From: Strobilurus pachycystidiatus
Lineage: Eukaryota > Basidiomycota > Agaricomycetes > Agaricales > Physalacriaceae
Reading direction: 5' to 3'
Length of the DNA stretch: 64,000 bases
Assembly: GCA_019915135.1 (NCBI GenBank)
Contig: JAHLMK010000001.1
Location: 2,356,001-2,420,000 of the forward strand
The stretch's first letter is position 1, and every line of letters begins with the position of its first letter. Positions 11,578 to 22,928 of the stretch are shown here, piece by piece. The notes beneath the pieces are model-generated. The model ran no database searches and was not told the DNA's origin. It saw only the letters and a program-made list of their open reading frames with translations. Position numbers and translations under genes: made by a program.

Positions 11578-13128
11578 ATGAGGCTTTCGTCATCCATACG
11601 ATGCTCAACTAAAGCTATTGCACGATACTCAAATGTGCCCTCGTCGTCCCGAGCATTGTCGACCGCCAGCCCGCAGCGGCCGTATACATTCCACATGGCC
11701 AGCAGCTGGGCGGGCAAACCCGTCGAGCGGGACACCTTCAAAAAGACACCGTTTACTCCCACCAGTCCAATTGGGAAGTGGCGGGACACAATGCTGACGC
11801 GGAAGCCGGGATCGTCGACGGAGATATGGTACCCGGACGCTGGCGAGGACTTTTTCTTTGTTCAAGAGGTGCGTTTGGCCGCTATCCACGGTTGGCAGCC
11901 TTGATAACCTCCGCGAAGATGAAAAATGCATCTGTGAGCGCGTTTATCACGCTGTGTGTCGGTCCGGTCTTGACGTCCACGCAAGGGTGTCTCCTTCGGA
12001 GTAGCTGACGGTGTCGGCGGTTGGGTGGACAGCGGTGTGGACCCGTCTCTGTTTTCACAGGCTCTGATGTACCACGCCCACCGGTACACGCGTAATGCAT
12101 GGGCAGGCGAACCGGAAATCGATCCAACACTCGAGTACGCGGAGCGGGAAGAGGTTGAAGGATGGGAACTGACGCCTTATGAGTGTATGGACTTGTCTTA
12201 TGGGGGCGTTTGTCGGGAACGACTTGTTCAAGCAGGTGAAGATCTTTTTATTGCCTCCGGAACACCGACTACAACTCCCTTAGGCTCCAGTACTGCAGTG
12301 ATACTCAGTTTGAATGCATCCTCTGGTCTATTACGCGCTGCCAAGTGCGTCAATCTATCGTGTCTTGCTTCTCGACTCCCGCCTAATGCTCCCCAGCCTA
12401 GGCGACAGCGGCTTTCTGATAGTCCGGTCATCCTCGGTGTACTACAAACAAGCCTCTCAGACACATTTCTTCAATTGTCCTTTGTACGGAGCCACCAAAA
12501 ACTCTCTATGATGGCTTTAACGCGTATTTTTACAGACAACTCACCAAACTCCCTTCGCGGGATGTTCGCCGCTTCTCGCGGGCGTGTATTGATCCTCCCG
12601 CCGCGGCCGACAGGTACGAGACCAAACTACGCCACGGAGACATCATCATCGCCTACGTGAGTATCCGACTCCAAAGTATGTGTGTCTGTATTGATTGGCT
12701 CATTCTCTCCAGACCGATGGGCTCAGTGACAACGTCTTCCCGTCAGAGATTCTCAACATTGTCTCACTGGTGGGACGTTCTGGGCTGCCAGATAGCTCGC
12801 AGGCGCAATCAATAGCTGACCGCCTCATATCACACGCTCGACATTGTATGTTCAACAAGTACCGAGTCAGCCCTTTCGAAAGTTCGTATCGGGATTTGAC
12901 TATCTGCGATGCGGCTAATATTTCGTTTAGAGGAGGCTGCTAGAGATGGGAAATTCTTCCGTGGTGGCGTAAGTCTATACTAATCTCTTGTATCGACATG
13001 GGACTGACGGTTCATTTTTTCTTTCAGAAAATTGACGAGTGAGCACCTTACGTTGAAAATTCTCCAATGGTACTGACTGTGTCTCTAGCGTCACTGTTGT
13101 CGTCTCGATAGTCAACGAGACTTTATAG
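11578..13128 (+). CDS. PTC7: mitochondrial PP2C-type protein phosphatase (PTC7 family)
   Basis: The N-terminus (MRLSSSIRCSTKAIARYS) is basic and Ser-rich, like a mitochondrial presequence. It is followed by the family blocks PYTFHMASSWAGKP, AGEDFFFVQE, GVSFGVADGVGGWVDSG, DPSLFSQALMYHAHRYTRNA, NLGDSGFLIVRSSSVYY, GDIIIAYTDGLSDNVFP and IDDVTVVVSIVNETL. The acidic metal-binding residues of PP2C are present in ADGVGGW, GDSG, DGLSDN and DDVTVVV. At least seven short introns are needed. Yeast Ptc7 is a Mg/Mn-dependent Ser/Thr phosphatase of mitochondria and the nuclear envelope that acts on coenzyme Q biosynthesis. Stop TAG at 13126-13128. Confidence 0.9.
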
Positions 13129-13252
13129 ATATCTCATTGTCTATATACTAGATATTCGGGACCATTTTGGCTTCGCTAATCATACATACCATACCATTAT
13201 AGCAGCACCGACATTGTATTTGACATGGCTCATAATTCGTACCCATTGGGAC

Positions 13253-14797
13253 CTACAATCCTAGACTCGAAAACCAACCTTTCCGTTTCGTAGTGGGTGC
13301 ATTTGAGTTTATTATCTCCTGCAAGTTGTCACGTTTGTTCACTAGCGCATTCCACTGTGAGAGCTGGGTAACACTGTAGTCCGGGACATGTCTCCCTTCC
13401 TCGTCAATTTTCCCTGCCCATTTGAGAGCCATCTCATAACATGAGAGAGTTGCCACAGGGTCACTCTTTGTTCGCTCTCCAAGGGTACCCAGCAAACTCC
13501 ATGCTTCTGACGCGGTCCGCCGCGTGTCGCGAAGTAGTTCAGTGGCGGCATTCTTTAGGTAGGGGGAATCAGTGTATACTGGCGATACCTCCAGACCCTC
13601 AGGTGACTGATCCACGTTCTTCCGATTTCCCAGGATTCGTGCAACCCGCGAAGACGATTCAGTCACAGACGAAAGCCACTCCACACATTCCTGGGGTTTC
13701 CTGCCCAGCCCATACAGTACTTCTGCGTGGTGCAACGAAAGAATGGATGCCCGCTGAACGATGGTGGAGGTGTGAAGCGCTTCTGACGAGGAAGCAGATT
13801 CGAGAGACTCCGCATGAGCAATAGGGCGAAGTATATTGAGGGAATCAGTTCCAAAGGTATCCGCTTCTTGGAGCCGGCGGTCTCTGGCGTAATGTGAGGA
13901 TAGAGAGACAAGTGTTGAAGCTAAGATGCGTTGTGTGCGTGGGGAAGATGGGAGGGTAGACGGGACGTGTATATCGACGGTAGTGGAGGGTGTCTGGCCC
14001 TCTGCAGCCTGAATGGCGCGGGACCACCACAGAAGCGCTTCGTCATTCAAGTCAAGGCGGTGGCAGACTTCACCAAGCCGCCAGGCAACATAGGAACTTG
14101 GCACCCGCTGCCAGAGCTTCTCGTATATATTCTTGGCTCCAGGAAGGCAATTCCTGTCGACGTCGAGTTTCTCCAGCATGCACGCACATCGGGTGTAGAG
14201 CAAGTCCAAGGTCGCGGGATGGAGTTTGCCTTCCGCGTCCTTTTCCTCCGCCATCCTCACTGCTGCGATGAGGAATTTGACACTCTGGTACATGCCCAGA
14301 TCGACGGCTGCTGATGGATTGTTTCTGGCATAGTCGGATTCTGCTTCCGCGTAGATGCTGGAAAAGCCTAGGGCGGCAGACGCTGCACCGACCAGACGGC
14401 GCGCCTTCCGACCAAGGCCAGGATCTGTTCCTCCCCTGCTTGAGTCCCCATTCCACCCCGGCTCCTCAGCATCCCAACCCCACTTGAGTGTCTCCGAATC
14501 TGGCGGCGACGGAGCAAGACGGGAATGTTCGATGTACTGAGCGTAACCCTCGCTGAAGGCCCATTTCCCGACAACAAATATGACGCCTCCAGCAATTCCC
14601 ACCAGAACCGTGCGTTTGACAATGTCGATAGAGGCAATGAGGGGTTTGAGATATAGCTCTTTCTGGTCGCGTTCAACTGCCTCGGATCGAGGGGGCGGCC
14701 GCGGGGGTGGATTTGCGGTCGACTCGCATCTGAGAAGAGGCAGTCGCCGTACAGCTGGTTGGCCTCTTTTGAGCAGGAGAGCAGAGCGACTGAGCAT
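13253..14797 (-). CDS. mitochondrial inner-membrane TPR protein, Mgr3-like
   Basis: One long frame runs from the ATG at 14797 (MLSRSALLLKRG); an in-frame ATG at 14884 would add 29 residues. About 514 residues. It begins with an Arg-rich presequence (VRRLPLLRCEST), then a Pro-rich linker and one membrane span (TVLVGIAGGVIFVVGKWAF). The rest is helical with TPR-like units (AKNIYEKLWQRVPSSYVAWR, LDLNDEALLWWSRAIQAAE, HHAEVLYGLGRKPQECVEWL). Presequence, one span and TPRs is the layout of fungal Mgr3-type proteins, adaptors of the i-AAA protease Yme1. The assignment rests on layout and is not certain. It lies tandem to the MYND gene upstream. Confidence 0.7.
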   Translation of the reverse strand: MLSRSALLLKRGQPAVRRLPLLRCESTANPPPRPPPRSEAVERDQKELYLKPLIASIDIVKRTVLVGIAGGVIFVVGKWAFSEGYAQYIEHSRLAPSPPDSETLKWGWDAEEPGWNGDSSRGGTDPGLGRKARRLVGAASAALGFSSIYAEAESDYARNNPSAAVDLGMYQSVKFLIAAVRMAEEKDAEGKLHPATLDLLYTRCACMLEKLDVDRNCLPGAKNIYEKLWQRVPSSYVAWRLGEVCHRLDLNDEALLWWSRAIQAAEGQTPSTTVDIHVPSTLPSSPRTQRILASTLVSLSSHYARDRRLQEADTFGTDSLNILRPIAHAESLESASSSEALHTSTIVQRASILSLHHAEVLYGLGRKPQECVEWLSSVTESSSRVARILGNRKNVDQSPEGLEVSPVYTDSPYLKNAATELLRDTRRTASEAWSLLGTLGERTKSDPVATLSCYEMALKWAGKIDEEGRHVPDYSVTQLSQWNALVNKRDNLQEIINSNAPTTKRKGWFSSLGL

Positions 14798-14958
14798 TGC
14801 CGTCGGTGTCCGGTGCAAGCTGGACCAAAGGCTATGACGTAACGACCAGACGCGATTTCGACGCGACAAATGATAACCATGCAATTGATCTTTTGTACAG
14901 CGATACGGAGAAGTTCAGCAAATGCATATGATGTACATGACCAGAGCGATAACTAAGA

Positions 14959-16552
14959 CTACTTCTTGGATTTCTTCTTGGTCTTTTTCTTCTTGTTTTT
15001 GCCCGTCGACGAGACCGAGCCGGTCGCCTCTGGAACAACGACTCCAGACGGGGCAGATCCCTCCGTGACAATGAATGAATCGCCAGAAAAGTCAGCCGAA
15101 TAAATCTGCATCGGAACGTTCTCGGGCATAGGCTCAGCATTAGCGATCGCTTTCACAGCTAGCTTTACAGCTGATCTTTGCTTGCAATCTTCAAGTCCGT
15201 CAACGAGAGGAAGGATTTGGACGTGCTAATGCTTCTTACCGGATTTATGCCTTTTCCAATCTTCTTTCTGACAAGCGGAAGCGCAATAAGACACCTATGA
15301 GTTTCAACTTAATCAGAAATGAGAGCATAGTGAGAAAAATTCGCATACCTGGTGACAGGATGAGCACCGCTGAAACTCTGCGGCGGAGGTCTCCTTGTTC
15401 GCACAGCTTGGATTGGCGCACGCCTTCCTTGACGCGTCCTGTGCATCTGGGTTCTTGCTCACCCAGTTCCACACATCTTCTTCCATCCACAAGCTCTGGG
15501 CTTTATAGAGATAGTCGTGCGCATCCTCCGTGCTGTTGTGTGCCCTGGCAGACATGCTCAGTTCGTCTGTACAGTTACATAGGTTAACGTGCTAGTGGAT
15601 CGACGATTCTCAGGACGCACTCACCTGGTTTCTTGATTCTCGCCAAAATTTTGACAAGTACGTGACGGCAACCGCCAGCAGCTATCCTCAAGTACTGACG
15701 GGAAGCATTGCAGTCGCCCCAGAGTTTGAAGGCCGCGTACGCCGCTGTGTATGACAGTGAACATTTGGTGAACATCAGGTGCTTCATCGACGCCTCGTCC
15801 GTGGGATATAAGTCGCGTTTCGGTTCTTTGAAAGGTAGTCCGCCATTGTTGAGAGGTATCTTCAGCGAGTAGTCCAGATATGCTTGAGCAAAGGAGAGGG
15901 CATCACTGTAACGCCTAGTATGACAAAGGGCAGGGCCAAGCCAAGAGCGCTGATCCAAGTTGTCTCCTGGGCAAAGTCGAATCATTTCCACGATAGTGGT
16001 GCTTGGGACAAGATGAGGGCTGGGACTGAACTCAATTGGGCAACATACGCAGCATCCCTGTAGTTTTCCATCATGAACTGGAAACGAACGCGAGTCTGCA
16101 AGATGCGCATATAAGGGCGTGTATCCAGAATATCCCAGAAGCGGCCGACGTGCTCGTCGTTGAAGCATGTCGGGCCCAGGCGTTTCTCCATGAGTATGCG
16201 ACCTAAGTACAAGTCCATGAACACGCGCGTCATCAACGTGTGGGGGAAACTGCTCACCAAATTTTAGTCCATCGTCCAAAAACTCCATGCTGTCTTTCTT
16301 GGTGGGACAAATGAAAGCAATCTCAATGAACGCGTCGAGATTGAATTTGTCGAGCGTGATGGACTTGAATAAATATGGCGCAGCCTCGTTGACGCGTCCT
16401 GCCTTGCAGAGCGCCGCACCAATCTCGTAGCTATCGTTTCCACTCAATTTATACGAGTCAAGACGAGAGGAAAACAATCCCGCACTTTTTCTGCGACTCT
16501 GGCGACACCATGCTCCCACCTCCGGTGCCCAACGCACGCTCGAATCCGACAT
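14959..16552 (-). CDS. MYND zinc-finger protein with helical repeat region
   Basis: The gene starts near the ATG at 16552; a small upstream exon ending KITIEVPSSARQLKLQL is possible. The first two thirds contain TPR-like helices (YEIGAALCKAGRVNEAAPYL, FKSITLDKFNLDAFIEIAFI, then LYLGRILMEKRLGPTCFNDE and RVRFQFMMENYRDAAYVAQL). After several introns comes a MYND finger: KACANPSC then EFQRCSSCHQ, followed by SYCASACQKEDWKRHKSG, with the expected Cys and His ligands. The C-terminus ends GKNKKKKTKKKSKK at the stop near 14959. MYND fingers mostly mediate protein contacts. No SET domain is seen. Proteins of this type are common in Agaricomycetes and their function is unknown. Confidence 0.75.
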
Positions 16553-16823
16553 TTTTGTTCATGACGGTTGACGTACAAGTTGAAGTTTGAGTTGGCGCGC
16601 TGATGACGGGACCTCGATCGTGATTTTCATGGCCTCACAGCGACGTTCCAAGATGTCAATCTCTATGTAAGTGGGCAGATGTGTCCGTCCGTAAATTATC
16701 CCTGTATGGTGTACGATGAAGTTGTACAGATGACTATAACTTAGAAAAAGATCGTGGTATGTGGGTACTATGTACACTAAGCATCGGTCACCGTCAGGAG
16801 AGTCAGTGAAATGGTTTAGATGA

Positions 16824-19800
16824 TTAAATGCTCTTGCAAATAGAACAGTTAAAAGTTATCACGTCTCGGAAGAGCGCAGCTGCAACATGAGGTTAGCGAA
16901 AGACAAGGATTCTTTTTGAATGAAACATACGCAAGATGATAAGCGCTGCCAACAGACTGATGACCAAGATGTAGACGATCGTGTACTTGATCACCTGCAA
17001 ACAACTATTAGAAAGAATCTTCGACGAAGCGGAATCTACGCACGATCCATCGACGTTGTCTCTTCTGTTTGGTGGAGAACAGAGGGGGTCTGATCTGTTT
17101 CGAAGGGCGCAGCCAGACTATGAACGGATCAGAATGGAGAACAGAGGTCTACGCGAACCACGTACACAACATTGTCGAGTGCAAAGAGTTCATGAAAGGA
17201 ATGAGGAGAGGTGGTGTGAGGATCATTAACAGCAGATGGCCTAGCAAGAAATCGGAACTCCAGAGCGACATCTCGACGATTTTGACAATGAATTCACGAG
17301 CCGGTTGAGACATTGCTGAATTTCCTAGTCCCCGACCATACCATTTACCGGTCCACCAGGCTCTGTTCGTCTCGTCGTGCTTGAACTCACGAGTCAAGAA
17401 CACAGCAATCAAGATCTTCTGGATGGCGCGCTGAACGGCAACGATTGAGATGATACCGAGCACTGCATGGGAGGCATCCCAAAGTTCGAGGAACCACTAC
17501 ATGCTAGTCAGACTCGAGGCACAGTTTTGAGATGAGAACATACGAAGAATTCGAAGAACGCAATGATTCCAACAAGCGCGAGAACATGAGCAAGAGCGGC
17601 CATCACGGAACCGAATTTTTGCCAAGAGTCCATCATTGGTCCCAAGAAGAGCGAGACAAGGAAGAGGGTCATCAGAACCGCCGCATTCCAAACAACTGGC
17701 CCGACAGCAATGATAGCCATACGGATCAGTGGGCTCGGACTGGTATTGCCGTTTTCGTCCGGGAACGATTTGACGAACATGTACGCGTTCAGGAAGAAGA
17801 TGGCCATGATGATAGGCCAGATGATCTCCGAGAAGATGACGGTCTTCCATGTCGCTCGAGGTGCGTCGCCGGAGAGCTTGTCAGAGGGGTGGCCAAGCTT
17901 TTTCTTCTTGTAGCCAGTGATCATGGTACGCGAGAGACGGCAGTATCCGTACCAGCTACTCGCCTTATGGCGAGAGTTGCCTCGGGACATCCATCGTAAG
18001 AATTCTCGATAGTCGATAACGAAGTCGGAGATAGAGAATTGATGAGGGTTGAATACGAACGGCGCTATACACAGTGACAGGACGGATAGCCAGAAGTAGA
18101 TCAAGTGGGGGATCCAGAGGGCCATGGTGGCGTATAGCAGCAGCAGCAAATTACGCATGCCCATGTAGATACTCGGACCTGCGAATCGAGAGTACAGAAT
18201 GCTAAAGCTGATGCGAGTGGTGGCAAAACCACGTCCTGTAGCGATATATCGAGCTCCGCCGAACGTAAGATTGCTCAGCACAGCCTGGGAGTAGATCTGC
18301 GTCGAGAAAACTTCGAAGATTGGCGATAGTGACAGGAAATGCTTCGCCAGACGAAGGACAGCTTTGCCTGTTCCCCTCTCCACCAATTCTGGCCGTGACT
18401 GTAAGAGAAATGTCGCCGAATGGATCAGAACACGAACCTTGCAAGAAAAGCGGCAAGAAGGCGATGATGAAGACTAAGAAGATAGAGATGATGCACCGCT
18501 TAATCCAATCGAACACAGGAATGAGGTTGTAGCAACCGGGCTGCCCACTTGTGACGTTGCCTGAACTGTCGACCTTGCAAATCAGCAACTGCTTGTTGAG
18601 AGTGCCGAGATATAGTACTGCGTGGAAGTTAGAAATCAAACTGAATGGTAGAGAATTCGAGCTCACGTGTAACCATGAAGATCTGAATTGAATAGATGAC
18701 GAGGATGTTGTTGATGTGGAAACCAGGATGACCGTAGTAGAATGTGAGGAAGCGGTCGATGGGGAGTTGTGTGCCCAAGTAGTAGTATTCACGACTCAGC
18801 ATCTGTTCACCCATACCGGTACCGATCTTCGTCTGGAAATTGAGAATCGTTCCAAATCCAAGATCACGGCCCTTCCCGCATTGATAGTACTCTGAATGCT
18901 TGATACGTCCACCGCGACCGAAGGCATTCATACCGGCAAAGATATCCTCGTTCAGATGAAGACCCTTCTGCGCTTTCGAAACCCCTCCGCGAGTAGTCAT
19001 GAATATCGCGTTCAAGAAATCAGGATGTCCGTAATGGAGCTTGCCACCGATCCAGGCCAGCGCGCGAGCTGTCATGGTACCGAATGTCTGTTCCTTTCCA
19101 GCGGCAATATCACCAAGCACACCGATGTTCTCCGAGAAGATGTACTCGCGGGTTCCAACGATAGCAACAGGAGCCTTCGCGAATTCCTTGTGTCCCCATT
19201 GCGCGTACGGACTCTGATTCGAAACGCGCAACTCTTCGAACTCGCCAAGGACGTTACGAATCTTCAAACATTCTTCCAGATAGTTGTCCTGGTTAGCGTC
19301 GATGAGCTGAAGGTATTCGCCACGATAGAAGATGATAGCGTGGTTTTGATTGTCCGATTTACCGTCGCCTAGGATCGGGTTGCCGGGTAGTTCAACACGG
19401 AATTTCGGTCGGCGGCGCCCAGTTTCTTCGTCGAATTCGGAATGGCCATCGATGAGTGTGGAGAACAGACGAGGATCGCCTCCTTTGGGGCCTGGCTCCT
19501 CGTCAAGGAACGCAATCTGGAGGTCGGGGTACGCGCGGAGAAGGAATTCTGCATTCTCCTGCTCCTCCTTGTTGAATTTGGCATATCGCTGCATGGAGAT
19601 GGTGAACTTGAACTTCCTCCGAGACATGCGCTCAAGCTCGCGCTCCAACCGCTCGGTGTTTCCACCAAAGTTGTGCACGATGTCCGGGTTTTCAACTCGG
19701 TAGAGGAGTTTGACGGCCTTGGAGTAGTTCATCATACCCGAAACAGTACGATATAACGTCTGCGCGCGAAGTGATGCCCAGATACGTGTCCGCAGAGTGT

Positions 19801-22673
19801 ATTCCGGTGACGAAGTTTTGAAACCGATGCAGTAGAAGGGTAGATCCTCGGTCTTGGCTCCCTTCTCGTTGCTGCCGCTGTCGCCCTCCATCTCCTCCGC
19901 AAGGATCTTGGTGTCCTTTACGAAATTGTCCCATTCAACCGGATGCAGCTGCTTGGTGTACTCTAGAATCGTAACGCGAGTGTTCTTGTCCTCCTCACGG
20001 ATGATTTCTCGAAGACTGAGAAGAATCTTCTCGGAGTAATGGGGCACAAGGACGGTGAATGTCGGCATGGCATCGACCGGGACAGGTTCGGGGAGAGCAG
20101 TGGTAAGAGAGGACGAGAAGAAGGAGATGCGACGTTCAGCCTCGCCGCCAGGGGGGAAGAAGTTGCCCTTAAAGTTCTGTTGATTGGTGAAGAAGGGAGG
20201 GGCACGAAGTGTTCGTCGACCGTCGGGACCGTCTACTTGGTGATAGAGCAGCCGTTGAACATGGTCGATGGAGAGTAGATGTTCACGATACATCGAGATA
20301 ATGACAGCATTCCAGATTTGAGACACGAGGACCTACACGGGCATTAAACTACAACGGCGAGCAAATGACCATGATGGACGCACCTTGGGTTTGTACTTGA
20401 TCTCCATTTCCCCTGTGGCGAGAAGCTTGGCGTATATTCTCTTCGGCAACCGGGTGAAGATATCTTTCCAAGGCGTCCAAATACTCAGACCAAGGGCGAA
20501 GCTGCGCCCAATACTGAAAACGACGATCCAGATGATGTACCAGAGGTACGTGTCCAAGAAGAACAGGCACAAGTCCATGACATACATGATGGCAAGCGTG
20601 AAGGGAACTTGGTTGGCGCAGAGCACAGTCCCAAAATACACGTCATTACATCCTTGCACCTTCGTCCGCGCCATGACAGCAACAGGAGAAGAAAAGGATG
20701 AGGTCAAGAAGAAGTATGACTCGACGAACTTGCACCCGAAAATCAGAACCCACATGAAGATCGATGCACTGCGTGGTCCACGGGCGAGACTAGGATACGA
20801 TGCAGTGAAGGTTTGGGAGGCCATGTACTTTCGAGACTTGCCGGCAACCCTATCACCGAACATGCGACCGGACGGGATGAGACCGAAGATGATGGTCACG
20901 ACAACGCTGATGAAGAATTGGACGATACCAAGAATGAGGGGGAGCTGTGACTGATTTGTCGTGTCGTCGACGGAAGCGATGTAGAAGGTGGGTCCGCATG
21001 TCAGACCCAGAATGATGATGAGGAAGAATAACCGCGTAGTGAGATGCGAGGCGTTGTTCCAAGTGGTCGGAATGTATGAAAACTCCGCCAAGGTGGCGGC
21101 AATCATGATAGATGTAGAAACCGCGCCTCCGAGAGCCACTGCAGACCACGTCATTTCTGGTGACGGATCACTCTTGTTCTTGGGAGCGTACACCTTTGGC
21201 GAGTTGAAGGCGGTATAGAAGAAGAAGATGGAGACATGTAAAATCCAGATCCGGTTGAAGTTGACGAGAAGATGCAAAATGGACCGTTTCTCGAAATAGG
21301 TTTTGAAGAAAACACGGTTCCACTCTATGCGGCTGAACTTCATGAAGCGTTGTGCCGGGGGCACATCGACGAGACGGGTCTGAAGGCAAATTGAGTGTGA
21401 GGAAACAAGCAGAACCAGAAAGGTGACGCACATTATCGTTAAGAACAATCTTTGCTAAACCTTCGGGATACCAGAAGAGCTGATTGATGTCATCATAGCC
21501 AATGATTTGGTCGTGGTCCTTCTCCCTCCTGACGAACTTGCCGTCAACAACCTCGTATCCTTGATCCCTCATGAAACGGTACAGCGGTTTCACAACGGTG
21601 CTAAGGTATAGACCCTCTGGGACAGGATCCACACGGTTCTGGCACTCCGGACTGCGATAATAGTCGTCTGCGCACTTGAAGATGAAGCAGAGACATTCAG
21701 GAACGAATCTGACGTTGGCGGCTTCTCCCCAGCAGAGAAGATAGAGTGCAATCTGCCGCAAACGATCGTAGTGGGACATGTTGTTCATAGCGTTACGCCA
21801 GCGGTTGAGGGCAGAATCGAGAGATTTGTTACCACCCTTTGCTCCTTTGACTGACTTGAGGCGCTGAAGCCCGGGATTGTTGGTCTGGCCGACGGCATCG
21901 TCGAGGTTGAGTTGGGCGGCAAAATACCACTTGCGGTAATTCGCATGTTGTCCACCGATGTAGTCGGCATGGAGGGTGAGGAGAGCCTGATTTGGAGTCA
22001 TGCGAGAAGCGCGGGAGTCCAGGAGAGTCATCGTGAAGTCGAACTACAGTACTGTCAGAAGGACAATACACCGCCAAATGATGACACATACCATGTTTCG
22101 CATCGAGTCGCGTTGAAATCCAAACTTCTGAGTAAGATCCAGGAAGATGTCCTCGATTTCCTCCTTCGACATGGGAATGCCCTTGTCCGCGGACCAGGCA
22201 GGGTATGGTTCATGGGAGCCAATGCCCGGGTCGGCGAAAGGGGAGATACTGGGCAGACTCGCATGGGAATCGACTGATGGGACATAACGTCTGCCGTATA
22301 CGTCTTGTTCTGAGTTGTCTAGAAGGATGGCATCAGTCGGTGCGTTCGGAGCATGAGGTGATGCCAGTTTGTTGCCGGGGCACAGCAAAGGCCGCGGCTA
22401 CAGCATAAAGAGGGCGCCGGCGGAACATACGGAAAGACAGTAAGAATGCAACGTACTGTTTTGGTCGAAGTAGCCCGGGCTGCCTGCTAACCTGGTGGTG
22501 CTGGAGTTGTATGAGCCGTAATGGTCCCCGGCATCAGAGTCTGCGTCGTAGTCCCGTCGTGGCTGCGGAAAACTGGGAGCGGGCTGTGGTTGAGGAGGGC
22601 CGGGAGGGCGCTGCGCAGAATTTGCAAAGGGATTTCTGGGATCTGAAGGCAATCCGTGGCCTCTGGAAGTCAT
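16824..22673 (-). CDS. FKS1: 1,3-beta-glucan synthase catalytic subunit (GT48)
   Basis: About nine exons give roughly 1,790 residues. The disordered Pro-rich N-terminus ([16 protein letters not shown]) is followed by the Fks1 N-terminal domain ([38 protein letters not shown]), the first membrane block (21.4-20.4 kb), the cytosolic GT48 catalytic domain (20.3-18.8 kb: [46 protein letters not shown]) and a second block of membrane spans. The end is [16 protein letters not shown], then a last span ([20 protein letters not shown]) and a TAA at 16824-16826. The enzyme uses UDP-glucose to make the main wall glucan at the plasma membrane, with Rho1 as regulator. The echinocandin hot-spot regions differ from yeast (see findings). 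Confidence 0.95.
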
Positions 22674-22928
22674 GACGACTCGACGTCTTGCGTACCAGCC
22701 TGATTAGAGGAAGACGAGAGCTAGAAAAGAATGGCAGAAGGAAAGACAGGAGTGATGGCGGTCCAGAGCAAAGCTCACTGAGAGGGAGGGGAGAGATGGT
22801 AACTAAGAGAGAAGCGTAGTTATTTATGTTTTAATTTGTGATACTTAGACCATGTTCCCACGATCCGAAGTGGGCGATCGACCCAGGGCTTCTCTCACTC
22901 GTACAGAGGGATTTTCGGTCGTAAAAGC
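22674..22928. promoter_or_regulatory. divergent promoter region, FKS1 / LRR-like gene
   Basis: A 255-bp spacer lies between the two opposed start codons. The part near FKS1 is rich in GA on the plus strand (gagagggaggggagag), a purine tract often seen in fungal 5' leaders. Confidence 0.5.
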
